A stretch of 64,000 bases of DNA from positions 992,001-1,056,000 of the forward strand of contig NEEC01000018.1 of assembly GCA_002189035.1 (NCBI GenBank), given 5' to 3'. Below the pieces are notes generated by a model, which ran no database searches, was not told where the DNA came from, and saw only the letters and a list, made by a program, of their open reading frames with translations. This document shows positions 45,760 to 58,282 of this stretch, piece by piece. Positions within the stretch are counted from its first letter, which is position 1. Every line of letters starts with the position of its first letter. Source of the DNA: Utricularia gibba. Taxonomy: Eukaryota; Streptophyta; Magnoliopsida; Lamiales; Lentibulariaceae. Made by a program: the position numbers and the translations under genes.

Positions 45760-48700
45760 TCAAACGAACATATGCAGCTCGGGCCTAGAAAAGACATTAT
45801 TCTCCTCGTCTTCAAGCACCGGATAGGCGGCAACGAGCGCATCCTGGGAACCAATGTAGAGGGAGTTATAGATTTTCCAGTACACCTCTCTGACCTTCCT
45901 GGCAGGATGAAACAGCCCTTGAAGACAGTAGTTGAGTATCACTGCAGCACCCAGAGCAACCCTCATCCCTTCAATAGCTTCGGTGACGGCATTGATGACG
46001 TGCGGCGATGTTTCGAAAATGTTGGGCCACACGTAGTTCAGCAGGTGGACTAGAGCATCTTCACATCCAAGACCTGCCACACCCAGAGCCATGTGTTTCA
46101 CAGCGGATGCTGCTGTCTGCCGGTGAACCAAATCTCGATCCATGAGTGCATCCTCCAGCAATGGTGTCACTGCATAGATGTAGTCCTTGCCCATCTCACC
46201 GATGTACTCAAAGAGGAAAGAAAGTGACTTCAGAACACCGTTCTGAACATTGAGCTCCGGCACACGGTACTCGTTCATCAAGGCTGGTAGGACAGTAAAC
46301 GGTGAGCATGTTTCCGCCACAATAGCAATGGCCACCGTTGTGCACACACGATTTTGGCGTTCCTGGACCTTGAGGTTGTTCAACAGGGTTGCAAGAACAT
46401 CTTGTGGGCCAATGGCTTTGGCAATATATCCAAAAGTGTTCACAGTCGCCCTGCGTATTCCTTTCTTGTGGGCTTTGAGCATCTCCAGAAGCTCAAAGCA
46501 TATTCTCATCCATTCCCTTGCTGGAACGAACTCAGCTCCGCGATCAGCAATTCTTCCTACGAGATCGATACAATTCTCTTGAACTTTCTCATGGCGATTC
46601 TTCAGGATGGGTGTTAGACGAGGAAGCAGATCCTTGATCGGGGGAGTCATCTTAGTCATACCAATAACGTTAACAATGGCCTTCAGAGCACCTAATATAG
46701 AACCCAAAACTTCAGGATACTCCTCACCCAAGTACTCGTATAAAAAGACGCCCAAATGGCCCATTAGTTGTTCTCTTCCACACTGCTTCATAACCACTGC
46801 AATCCGAGATATAAGGTCAGCCGCTTGTTGCCTCACCTTGGCGCTCTTATTGTTCAGCCGCCATTTTATGGTTCCACATATCTGGGGAAGAAAATCTGTG
46901 GCTCGCAGACCAAGAGAGTTGATCACAGCCCCAAATCCATTTAGCATGACATTAGCATCATCACTGGTCTGCTCTTGGAATGCATACAGAATCCCATCAA
47001 TTAATAAATTCAGTAGGCGCTCATCAATGTCAGATGCCCCAAGGTTTGAAACTACTTTCTCAATTGTCTCCATGACCATCCGCCTATAAGGCTCACTTTC
47101 GTCTTTCAGATCTTCCACTATCCTCCCTACAATATCAGCAACTCCGACTTTGTTAGCTATCTCAACTGTCGTTTCAACCAGTTGCTTATAGTTTCTCCTG
47201 TCCAAGGCCATCCTCCGAACCCAAAAATTACGAAAGAACTCTGGAAGGATATCATTTCTTATATAGTCTGCCTCAACACCTTCAGTACTCACACACTGCT
47301 TCACCACTTTTAACACAATTTTTTTCATCTCTTCATCTGGTGATTGAAACTCCCTGATCAGAATAACCATGACTTCTTTTGTATAGTAGCTGGCATATAA
47401 TGCGTCCATGAGGGGTATAATAAATCCGATGGCCTTAAGAAAGGCAGCAAGTACTTTCCCACGATGGGATCTGATACCCTTCCATAAAGGCTTCAACACT
47501 GAATCAAAGCTTTCAATACCATAAGGAGCTGCCGCCTCTGCAAGAGCAGCCAAAGACAAAGCAGTAATGGTCCTGACTTTCTGATTTTCATCACTAAGCC
47601 CATGTTCAATAATCTCAACTAAGGACTTCAAGTGTGGAAGCACTGCACACCCTATTAGAATGGCAATTTGCTGAACAATCTTGATTCCAGTATGACGAGC
47701 TTGCCATGATTTCTTACTTTGACAAACAGCCTTCAAAAATGGAAGTAATGCAGGAATCCCAAGAGCGGATGCAACAACACTAAAGGCCCTAGCGGTGGTG
47801 TTCCTCACGTACTCATCAATGTTATCAATATCTGGACGCATTGCAGCAATCATAGTAGCCAACCCAGCCGCCTTGCTCAGATTTGAAATGATCTCCCTAC
47901 CCTCCACACGAGCATAGTAATCCTCGTCAATCAATAAAGGCTCAATAACCACCAAAATTTTGTGGACATAAGGGCGAACCAACTCATCCAACTTATACAG
48001 CACCCTATCAATTACCTTCACCAACAAGTGTCTCTCTTGGTCCTCCAAGGTGGGCTGCATGAGCAATGGCAGTATGCGATTGAACAATGGTCCTGCTCCA
48101 AACTCTCTGGCCTTATCTGTCAACTGTCTCAAAGCAGTCTTTCTCTGTGGCGGAGTACCATTCTTAACTTTCAGCAAGAGTTTCATAATCTTTCGCTCTT
48201 TCTGCTCCTCTGGGGACAACTCCTCTTCATTCTCTTCATTTAAGAGAGAACCAAAGTACTGATAATCCTCAGGTTTCATAAAAGGCAGGCCACCAGGCAT
48301 TTCCTTGGGCACATCAAATTGCTGGCCTCTATTTTCTTCAGGAATACTATACAAAGGTGTTCCCATAGGAGTAGGAGTTGCGAGGAGTTTTCGTGCTGGA
48401 GTTCTTATAGGAATGTAGGAAGCAGGAGGCTCTAAAATCTTATAACCCTCCTGCGGGAACATGGCATCAAGCTCCTCATCTGTCAAAGGCCTGTTCCTCT
48501 CTTCAATGTCTTTCTCCCACCTCAACAAGTTATACTGCTCAGGAGTCATTGCAGCTCTCATAATGGCATTTGGAGTTGGGGTTGCAACGTCAATTGCTCC
48601 AAAAGGGGTAACCCCAGGCGTATATGCAGCAGCAGGAGTAGCTCCTGGAGTTGCACTGCCCATTGTTGCTGGAGTTTCATCCCACCTAGATCTCTGCCTC

Positions 48701-49529
48701 TTTGGGGTTGGAGTAGCAAGGCCTCCCAGTTTAGGAGTGGCATCCCAAGCCATTCCTGCAGGTGTTGCACCAGGAGTGACTCCTCCAGCGGGTGTTGCAT
48801 CAGAGTCATTCAGTCTCCCAGGAGTTGGGGTTTCATCCCATCTATTCTTCTTGGAAAGGGATGGCGTGGCATCCCCAATCCTCCCAGGAGTCGGTGTGGC
48901 ATCCCACCTTCCAATACCAGGAGTAGAGTCGGGCAAGTCCCAGTCAGAATCATCCTTTGACTTTTGAGCACCTGCTGTTTCATCCTGAGACATATCCCAT
49001 CTGTTCCTCTTCTTTGGCTTCTCAGCCTCCTTTGTCTTCTTCTCCTCTTCTTCTTCTTTTTTCTTCTTCGCTATTTCCCTCTTCACCTCTTCCTCTTTAC
49101 GCTTAAGTGCCTCTTCCCTCATTATGTCACCATAGCTCCTCATGTCAGGCTTTGGGGTCTTATCTGAAAATGGGTCATTCCGCTCGGGGAGATGATCCGA
49201 TTTAACCTCCTCTGTTTGTACTCATCTTCTCGATCAATAATCCTACTTGGTTTCTTAAACCCAGAGATATCATCCCCCTCACCTGCTCTTACAGGATCCT
49301 TGAGTAGATGACGTGGTGCAGTAAATGATGCCATTTTTTTAGCAATGTCATTCTCAGTTGCATCCGTGATATCTTCTTCATCATTGACAGCGATAGACCG
49401 CTCATAGCCCTCAAACTTGTCTGAACTATAGAGATCAGTGTCGAAGGTTACGGAAGTCAGGGCTGCCAGTTCCTTCTCCATCTTTTGCCTCTCTTCTTTT
49501 TCCTTTCGAATCTCTTCATCCACGTCCAT
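45760..49529 (-). CDS. SF3B1: Splicing factor 3B subunit 1 (SF3B1/SF3b155), one frame break
   Basis: Core subunit of the U2 snRNP SF3b complex that clamps the branch-site helix, essential for splicing. About 1256 residues in one coding exon, near the usual plant length. The N-terminal part from ATG 49529 ([20 protein letters not shown]) ends in frame at RRLNRIISP. The remainder, starting [20 protein letters not shown], is one frame away because a C appears missing at 49184-49185 (plus strand CGCTCGGGGA). Then come [18 protein letters not shown] and [10 protein letters not shown] tryptophan-containing ligand motifs that bind UHM domains. The HEAT-repeat superhelix follows ([80 protein letters not shown]), ending RPELHMFV. 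The lysine in QKVRT that is a cancer hotspot in humans is conserved. A leader intron is inferred upstream. Confidence 0.97.
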
Positions 49530-49538
49530 TTTGGAAAG

Positions 49539-49897
49539 CTGCAATTCTTCAAGAATGCCCACGAGACATGAAGATCAACAAAAAAAAAAAAAAAAAAACA
49601 GCTGTCGGAACACACAAAAAAACCCTAGAATTAAGAATCAAACGTAGTAAAAAAAACCAACCTAAAGTAGCCACAATAAACCTCAAAAATGGAGATCATA
49701 AATAACCACTACCCATGTAAACTGAAAACGCAGAGCCTGTGCCCCGCCTACGCGAAAAACGAATGCCCACGTTGCCTTACAACGGAAGTTAAACAACCAT
49801 AGAAAAAAAAAAGGTAGACAAGCGAGAGGAGAACAACAAAAACAGACAGACACGGAAAATTACTGGAAAATCAAGAGCAAAACCAAGGAACACGTAC
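49539..49897 (-). promoter_or_regulatory. SF3B1: Probable leader intron of SF3B1
   Basis: Minus-strand donor GAG then GTACGTG at 49898/49897, and acceptor GAATTGCAG ending at 49539, nine bases before the ATG. A long T run (minus strand) near 49595-49578 could serve as the polypyrimidine stretch. Confidence 0.5.
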
Positions 49898-52265
49898 CTC
49901 GGTACTCAGGGTTTTCCGATAGATAGCACGGAGGCGAGCAGAGAACAAAAGACGCCCTCGTATCCCCCCCCCCCAACTACTAAATAAGAACTCTGTTTCC
50001 ATACCCGACCCGAATGTGAGTCTGGACCGGCCCATTGGCTAAAGCAACGTTTGGGCCAGCCCGTAGTACGTTGGGCATTTGTTTATTTTCTATTTAACTA
50101 AATTTTTATTTCTTTCGAAACTCCCTACACCCTCGATCCAGATCCAGAATATGCATATAAATGCCAAAATGCGTTTTATTTTTACAAATAAATAAATTTC
50201 TTTTTCTTCAATTTAAATTGAAGAAATTCTATCATACTCATCTGGATTCAATCACTCCATCCAATGTCCCAAAATAGTATTGTTACCAACCCCCTACGTC
50301 TAATATGTATGTTGCTGGAATTTGTAATACCAAAGCCTTAGTGTCGGTATCCAACATTTGCTAGGAAAGTATTTTACTAATTTTATACGAAATATTTTTC
50401 TTGAAAGAAGAAGTATAAAATTATAAAAATTGAATATTCAAAACGAATAATCTCGTATAAAAGATTAGTATAGTTAATTACACTCATTAGATGCTCTTGT
50501 TTACAAAATTAATAAAAAAAAATTGAGTGAGAAAAATCAAGGCTGTATTAAAGATGATGGATTATATGACGATATTTAAATAACAATACGTTTTTAATTT
50601 TGTACGATTTTTTTTAAAAAAAGTAAATATAAAATCATGATAATTATATATATTTAAAATAAATAATATCGTATAAAATACTAGAATAGGTCATGACACT
50701 AATTAGATACTCTTCTTTACTGAATTAAGGGCAAAAATTTAAATAAGAAAAATCAACGCTGCATCAAAGACGATGGATTCCGATGAATGGTGACGACTTT
50801 GACAAGTCAATCCCACGTCACGGTTTATACTTTGGCCCGTCAACGCTCATGGTCTTTTCTTTAGTCATTATTGATATTATAAACAACTACGACTAAATGA
50901 TAAAAATAAAGAAAAACCCAAGAAAAATACAAAGAATACCAAACACCTCATTTATTTAAGGAAATAAATATTTTATACATTATTTGAAACAAAATAGTCG
51001 ATTTATTATTTTTTCAGACAAAAATTATTCATCCTGACAAAAACGTTTGGTGACCGGGTCCAAAAAGAAATGAATTGGTGTCACTTCCCAGTGAAAATTC
51101 TTGTTTTTTTAATTATAGGGCGTCAATCAAGGTCTAAGTCGATGTATTTCTTAATTTATTTTATTTGAGTGGAGGACAATCAAATTCAATTTCAGAATCT
51201 ACCTTCCCCGGGTCGTCCCGATGATGATATCCGGACATGTATCATACACTCGGATTAGAGATGTGACAAGACCCCGTGACCCATCAAATACGTGTCCGAA
51301 GTGATTTTTATCATGCCCTTAACTCATTCAAATAAACCCTTCGGGAGTTGGGATAATAAAAGGTGTATTTAAAAAAATAATATAAAATATGTAGATTATA
51401 TTAGATAAAGTTATTGGATTGATAGTATAAGAATATAATATGTAATTAATAAAATCATAATTTTAAATTCCGGTGAAATTTAAAATTATTTAATATTGTA
51501 TGTAAATTGAGTTTATTAAACGTTTTTTAAAATCATCTTGTTTCAAATTTTTATGTATCTGATAGTTTGATAGTAATTATTATATACAATATTAATATAA
51601 GATCCAAATAGGAAAAAATCATATGATTATAGTTTCGAATTTCAAACCTCGTAAAATATAGAATTTTATATATTGAGTAAGTTAGTATTTCAGAGCATAT
51701 AAACAAAGTCATCAAAATAGAATCTAATTCATAACTGAACCAAAGTCAAATGAGAGAATAATTCTAGTTAGCACGAGTCACGAATAAGTATGAACGAAAT
51801 ATCAAAAATCATCAACAATGAATATATGTGAATGTGGTCCTTTTTTGTGCATCATAACTTATATATAGTGGTGTTGTCAAGATTTTCCATGAGTATGACT
51901 AAAAAATTGCATTAATATTCTTATATTCATTTTGATTCTTTAATAATTGTAAATTAATAATAATTCAAATTTTTAATTTTAAAATATGCATATACTTTGT
52001 AATATTTCATGTAGTTTATTACAGAGTGAATTTATTATTTTTAACCATGTCATAAACCTAATAAGATTGCAATAAACTACATTTAAACACACGTGAAGGA
52101 TGATGGAGTTGTAAGAGAGGGGAGGGTTGTGTAATGTCATAAAAACCCCTGCGATGCAAAAAAAAAAAAAGGAAAAAAGAAAGATGCAACACGAGGCCCA
52201 AGATATTCACAGTCACCGGTTTACCCCTAGAAGCGGACTTACAGTTTACTGCCCGACAGACAAAA
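49898..52265. other. Intergenic, SF3B1 promoter and AT-rich DNA
   Basis: 49898-50080 should be SF3B1 leader and core promoter; it includes a C9 homopolymer near 49966. 50100-52060 is AT-rich without a recognised gene. The end includes the VQ gene 3' UTR with an A12 run near 52158. Confidence 0.5.
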
Positions 52266-52954
52266 TTAAATCGCCTTCCACGACTCCAAGGTGGGAAAGC
52301 AACAAAAGGAGTCAAAGTCAAGCGCCGGCGTGCTCAGTCCGCTGCCGTCCATCGCCGGTGAACTCTGCGCCTGTTGCAGGAGCTGCTCTATTCCCCCTGT
52401 CCCTAGAAAGGGGGCAGCCCCATCGACCAAGAAACCTGACGTGTCCAGAGTCGGCATCACCCTCTGCGGCTCCGGCTTCATCACCGCCGTGACCTGGCCC
52501 TTCACGCCGGTGATCTGCTGCACCATCTGCCGAAAACTAGCAGGATCCGCTGTGAAGAACGTCGTCATCGCCCTCTTGGTGGACCGTGACTTCCGCTTCG
52601 AGACCCTCCCAGTGGGCGGCGTGGGACGCGCCCTCTCGTGACGACAGAGGCGTCGTTTTCCGATCCACCGGAGGCGCTGGGAGTCGCTGGCCCCCCAAAC
52701 TTGTTACTAGTAGTGGTGGTGGTGGTGGTGGGAGTAGCACTAGAGCCCTCCATCCACATCCCCAGCATCTCCGACGAACCAAAGAAATCAGCGCTTTGGG
52801 TGGGCACAAATGTACTCTGCAGAGCCCTAGCGATAGCATCCGCTTCCGTGGTGCGCATCAAATCCGAGATACTAAAGCTCTCGGGGAATGCCGGGGAACG
52901 ACATGACGGTGCGCCGCCCCAGTTGTACGCCAAGAGGTTGTCCGAGGAAGTCAT
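52266..52954 (-). CDS. VQ-motif protein, one frame break
   Basis: Plant VQ protein, a nuclear partner of WRKY factors, often in defence or development. About 229 residues in one exon from ATG 52954 (MTSSDNLLAYNWGGAPSCRS). Conserved N-terminal FSISDLMRTTEADAIARALQ is followed by a Thr/Ser/Gly linker and RGRVPRRPLGG. The frame then shifts to VSKRKSRSTKRA and MTTFFTADPASFRQMVQQITG, the VQ core FxxxVQxxTG. The C-terminus has GGIEQLLQQAQ and ALDFDSFCCFPTLESW. One G appears missing (plus strand CCC at 52602-52604), exactly between the basic KRK block and the upstream part. The long frame begins with a TTG, so the ATG at 52954 is the better start. Being intronless is normal for VQ genes. Distal TGACG boxes are noted separately. 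Confidence 0.88.
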
Positions 52955-53508
52955 TCCGCACCCTTGTTTTTCCAATCAGGCGCGCCGGAATCGCCAGAGC
53001 TGTTCGGAGAAGGAATGAAGGGAAGAAGAGTGGGTAGAAGCTGAATAAATAGGGGGGATGTGGGAGCGAAGCGCGTTAGACGTGTACGGACCATGGGCTA
53101 GAAGATGATGCTATATCGTGGCGTGGGACCCGGCAAAGGACGCCGTCCTCACTTTGACTGTCGAGCCGCGCTCCTGCATCTGCATCGGCTCCTCCCTCTC
53201 CCTAACGCATTATTCATTCACTGCAAATTCAAAAACAGCCACAAACGAAGAAAAAAAGAGTACGGACGACGACACCCCAAACGAATTCCTGTCCATTCCC
53301 AAGGCCTTCAAAATAGAAAGGAATCGGAACGAGAACCCCAGTTCCTCTTAGTGACTGTTGGGGGGAGTTCTCAGATAAATACGAGATATTCCCAAAATCA
53401 TTACATTGCTGTAAATATGATATTGGATAAAAGGTGTGAAATTTCAATTGGATGAAATTTAATTAACATTGATGTATTTGATAATGATTTGGATCTAATA
53501 TATGGGTA

Positions 53509-53698
53509 GAGTGTGTTTGATTATTAGTATAAATTATACCATATATAAAAAGTGGTATATGAAGAGATATATAAAAAAATGATATATTACATTATAATTT
53601 TATTTCATATTTATGGAATAAATTATCCCAATTATTAAAAATCACGTTTCAATTTTCTCATTTAATTATCCACATTATATTTTCTATCAAACACACTC
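53509..53698. mobile_element. MITE-like element with GAGTGTGTTTGAT inverted ends
   Basis: GAGTGTGTTTGAT at 53509-53521 is matched perfectly in inverse orientation by ATCAAACACACTC at 53686-53698. The 190-bp interior is AT-rich and non-coding. Perfect 13-bp inverted ends indicate a fairly young non-autonomous DNA element. Confidence 0.65.
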
Positions 53699-54199
53699 AT
53701 ATGTTTTAATTTGTTAGATTGAGATCATGTTATTGAAGTACTCTCGAATCCATTTAAATCGTATTCGACTGATTTTTAAAATCAAGTTATTGTTTTCCAC
53801 AAGTTTATTGAGTCATATGAATCGAGAAATAATTTAGTACACCATATACAAGTTCCTTACCCTTTTTTTGATCGTTTTCGTTTTGGTATACACAAGAGTC
53901 GAATTTGTAAGAATAGTATGATGGCATTTAGCTTCGGAATCTCTGTCAACATTCTGGTTAGGTTGGCTAGTTGGACTAGAAAATTCTTCAAGGACTTGGG
54001 GGTGCTGGCGGGTTTCTCCCGAGTACATGTTCTCCCAAGTGCTGCTGCATTTTAGATTTTAGTACTGAAACAAGCGAGAAATGGGAAAGCTGTCGTGTAA
54101 TAGCGCGGTGCAATGTCCGGAAGGGACGGCGGCTTCCAGAAGAAGGGCGAATGCGTTACACTGATTTCCGTTTCCGACAATCGGAGTCGGCGCGAGCAA

Positions 54200-54239
54200 T
54201 GACGTCGTGATGACGTTTGGCTGACGCCGCCCTGACGTG
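54200..54239. promoter_or_regulatory. Four TGACG boxes at exact 11-bp spacing
   Basis: TGACG occurs at 54200, 54211, 54222 and 54233, each followed by a different 6-base filler, so it is not a simple repeat. TGACG is the core bound by TGA-class bZIP factors; the as-1 element pairs two such cores 12 bp apart. About 1.25 kb upstream of the VQ gene start on the opposite reading direction. Binding is inference. Confidence 0.5.
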
Positions 54240-55302
54240 CATGCATTCCAATTATGTATCCATAAATTATATTATATTATAGTAGTAGAAGAGCTTCTCC
54301 CCCACGACACGCAGTGCCGCTGGACAGCGCGGCTCGGCTCGGCTCGGATCAGCTTCTCCAGCCGCCCACCACTCCACAGATTTGAAGGATAAAATTGTAG
54401 ATTTATTCCAATTTTAAATCATGAAGTGGAAATAAGAAGAAAGTACATTCAACGTCAATTTGCTTGAGATATGCAAATCCGTACATCATTTTGTTCTTCA
54501 CGGGGATAGGAATCTGTATGTGTGTGTTTGAGGTGATGAATTATCGGCGTGTTATGAATCTTTTCTTAATACGGACGGAGTCGGCGTCGGAGTCGGAGGC
54601 GGAGCACGGGGCGACATTCATTGCGGGGTTTGTGCTTGGCGGTGGAAAACGCGTTTTCTGGTGCTGCGGGCCCCACGCCCCGTCTGACCACGCGCTCTAC
54701 GCTGTCGCCTCCTCTCGTCGTCCTTTGCCTTTTCCTCTCTCTCAATAAACGGCGAAAACGGATGGATTGGGATGGCCGCATGAATATAAATAATATAATC
54801 CAAACCTTTATTTATTTATTTTTTTTGGAAGAAACATTATTAAGATTACTAAAAAAATAAATAAATGAGAAACATGTGAAAATACCTTTTTGCCCCTCCT
54901 AGTCAGTCAACCGGGTGCTTTGAGTGAATGAGAGTTGAGTTGAGTCCTCACGCAAAGCGCACCGCGGAGGAGGAGAAGAAGTGCTCTGGATGGTCAAAAG
55001 ACACGTGTACCACCACCCTCACTCGATTTAACTGGGACCCACAGTCCGTATCACAAATTATTTTGATTTAAATATATTCGTATTTAAATCAAAAATTAAT
55101 GTATTATAAAATGGTAATTTTTAATGGATCACCTATAATCACGGACGATGCGACACAACTGCAAGAGAGTGAGACAGCTAATTCTTGCCACCAAAACTCG
55201 GGAAGAAGAAGAACTAAGGAAGAACGCGTAAGGTATAGGTTTATTTTACATTTTTTATTTTTTTAAAGAAATATAATCATTTACTAGATGCTAACATTTT
55301 AG

Positions 55303-55535
55303 TTGTATTCTAGAAAATTTTTAAAATCTATTTTTATTTTTTAAAAATAAAAATATTTTTTAAAAAATATTATTAATTATAAAATTATTTTTATCAAAAA
55401 AATACTTTTGAAATTATATTACAAAAATTATTTTTGAAAAAATAATTAATAGTTTAATTTTAATTCTTATTTCTAATTTTTTAAAATAATTTTAAGAAAA
55501 TAAAAATAGATTTCAAAAATTGTTTAAAACACTAT
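55303..55535. mobile_element. MITE-like element, same family as 17008-17243
   Basis: Left end TTGTATTCTAGAAAATTTTT with CTATTTTTATTTTT inside is mirrored by the right end AAAAATAGATTTCAAAAATT followed by GTTTTAAAACAC-type sequence. Both ends resemble those of the 17-kb element, and the size (about 233 bp) is the same. More diverged than that copy. Confidence 0.5.
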
Positions 55536-56849
55536 TTTATCATGAAAATTAGAATTGCAATTGATTCTAATCGTAACTATGATTGTGGTTCCAATTATGA
55601 TTCGGTTCGATTCGAGTTCCAAACCAAAATGGAACGATTTGAAACCGGTTGCAACTTGAATGGAAATGAGTGAATCCATCCATGCATCTTGAAATGATAG
55701 ATGTAAACGCGATCGGGAAAAGGGGAGTTGGAGATCCACTTTTTATGGGTCCCGGATCCAACCCGCATGTCCATCCTTTCAAAAGGTGCGGTGCCCCCAC
55801 ACGTGCGTATCCCTTCTTGCTTGCTTTGCTTTGCTTTACACCGCACCAACATTTATCCATCTCCATGTATCCTGATCATCTTCCTCTCCTGCTGTGGGAT
55901 CAAGTGACCATTGCTGGGAACACACACATACATGGCTGTTTTAGTAGTGTATTCCAACTTCTAGTTTTGCTTTATTTTCTGATCATGTGATGAAACGTGA
56001 GTCTGTCTGTCTATTTGTGGCTTCTGGTAAGGTAAAGAGGAACAGTTGCTTCAAAAGACACGCAATCTGCACGCTTGGATCTGGTTATTCTTTTGAGGGG
56101 TGTGGATCGGATCCACGTAGTTGTGTTGCGTCATGTTCTGGGAAAAAGTGTCGCTTAGGGATTGGAGAAAGTTGGGCGAGTCGAGGTGCTATCATGCCCG
56201 ACAGAATAAAGTGCAACAGGGAGAGAGCAGCAGCAGCAGCAACTGCTGCTATGTGTGTCTCTTCCTAAAAGCCTTCTTGAGCTCTCTTTTACTACACTGC
56301 AAAGTGCTTTCGAGGGAGGCCCATCATCGTATTGCATGCACTGTGGCGTGTTCCTGCAAGAAGAATGTTCAAACTATTGAAAATATGATATTAGAGAAGA
56401 GGTGTTAAATTCTACATTACTAATTGAAATCCATTTTAAATAGTGTATATGATACGACATCATATTAGTCTTGATAGACTTGATTATGAACGTACATGGT
56501 CTAATTTATTTGATTGATTTCTGTAGACTAAAATCATATTCTCAATGAATCTCTTGAATCCTAAGGAATCCATAAATCATTCAATACAGTGTGTATAGAT
56601 ATCTAAGATTTTGACTGTCTTTCTCATTTAGGTGTTCGGTTTACAATAGAAACTCCCTGTAGATATGTTGAAGAAGATTGAAGCTTTGGCAACATGGATT
56701 TTAATACCAAAATGGACTCACATTGTGCATGCGAACAGAGAAAAGAACCACACAACAAATCCAACAGCATGAATACAGCTTAGGACGCCAAAAATAAATT
56801 GATGATGTCTTAGTGAAACTTCAGAGGGGATGCTCCAGGAGTGTCTGGT

Positions 56850-58282
56850 CTAGTTGGTGAGTTCCATGATGGCAGAGACGATGTCTCCTTGCGCATCCTT
56901 GAGAGCTTTCACGGCCCTGGCTCTGGATACACCAGCCTGGGTCATTACCAACTCGATGTCCTTTGGCTCGACACCGGTCTCGTCTACCTCCTCATCATCC
57001 TGTGGGAGAGCTGTTGATTCACTCTTAGGGATCAAGTTGTTGAGGTTGGGAGCCTTGAACTGCTCAGCTGCTTGAGTTTGGAGCTGTGAGCTCAAATCCT
57101 CGATCTTTGCCTCACCAAATATGACATAGGTGTCTGAATTGGGACTCTTGAAAACATCAGGCTTCGATATGACAAACAGAATCTGAAATTCAAGTATGGG
57201 GTAAGCTTAAGTTGGTCGGTTGATATAAATAGTTAAGGCTCTACATATAAGGAAGAAACTGACGTTCTTGCTCTTCTTCACGGTGACCCTGCTCACCCCA
57301 GTGATTGGTTTCATTCCCAGCTTCAGCATTGCCTTGCGGCTCTTCTTCTCACTTCGGCTCTGCTTTGACCTGCCGCTAGCATCTTGTCCTACAGCAACAA
57401 AAAAAAAAAAAAAGATCCAACTTTTAGTTTCTAGTCAGCACACAAAAGCTCAAACTAAACCTATGTCGAAATATATAAAACTTCATGGCGGAAACTGAAA
57501 GCAGACAATGAAACCACAAGTTCAAGAGAAAAAAGCTCCACTCATAATGTTTATCGCATTTTCAAAGATACAACTAGGAATTTAAACCATCCAATGGAAT
57601 GAATTTCTAAATAGAGAAATACCTTCAGCATCAACATCATCATCCTCATCATCGTCATCATCTTCATCGTCATCATCCTCAATCACAGGCTCATCCTTCT
57701 ACACAAAATTCTTAAAAATTACAACCTTACAAATTATGTTAATGTTTTCGGTCCTCGCCTCATTTGACAGCTTCATCATTCTTATGGCCAACCATCAGAC
57801 ATACTTACATGAGTAAATTCAGGAACTAAACACGGATACGCACTCTAAAATTGAAGTGTATATTTTGGTTAGTTAATTCATCAATCACATGAGGGCCATA
57901 ATGATAAGGCACACGTCAGCTCAATGAGCAAGATACCACAAACAGAAGCACATGTCTCATCTCTGGTATCATAACAAAAAAACTTGAATCCTCATCAAAT
58001 GAAAGCTGACTGCATTCACTTCATAACCCTAACCTAAGTTGTGATACACATGGACGCACACACACTCCCATGAATCCAAGCTTTTCAACAAAAAAAAACA
58101 ACAACAAACTGCTTGTCGGAAGTTCAAATCTATGTAGCGGCGTAAGCAGCCGACACACGTATAACGACTACTCAAAATTGAATCTCCACCGATAAAAATA
58201 CTCAAGAAAGGGATAAATGGATTACATCAATTTTCTGCTGCTCGAGATGCGCCGCCAGGAGTTCTTCTTGTGACTGAGTCAT
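56850..58282 (-). CDS. NACA: Nascent polypeptide-associated complex subunit alpha
   Basis: Alpha subunit of NAC, a ribosome-bound heterodimer that shields emerging chains and governs SRP targeting. Four exons, 58282-58226, 57698-57623, 57388-57264 and 57182-56850, join in frame to 196 residues. N-terminus [19 protein letters not shown] is followed by an acidic run encoded by GAT/GAC/GAG repeats ([13 protein letters not shown]), then [20 protein letters not shown], the ribosome-contact and NAC-fold core [20 protein letters not shown] and [20 protein letters not shown]. The UBA domain [20 protein letters not shown], ending [11 protein letters not shown], completes it. All phases agree and nothing is missing. 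Confidence 0.97.

Larger units (their letters stand above)
52955..56849. other. Long intergenic region upstream of the VQ gene
   Basis: Nearly 3.9 kb with no recognised gene. It holds the VQ promoter, two MITE-like elements (53509-53698 and 55303-55535) and the TGACG array (54200-54239). GC-rich patches at 54290-54390 and 54580-54740 contain chance ORFs, including a run of GGCTC units near 54330, but no coding similarity. Confidence 0.5.

Noticed and set aside
52537-52906. Long ORFs on both strands inside the VQ gene
   Set aside because: GC-rich coding DNA gives open shadow frames; only the minus frames with the VQ motif and its N-terminus are meaningful.
54580-54760. GC-rich patch with several overlapping ORFs
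   Set aside because: Driven by GGAGTCGG-type repeats, with no splice or similarity evidence.
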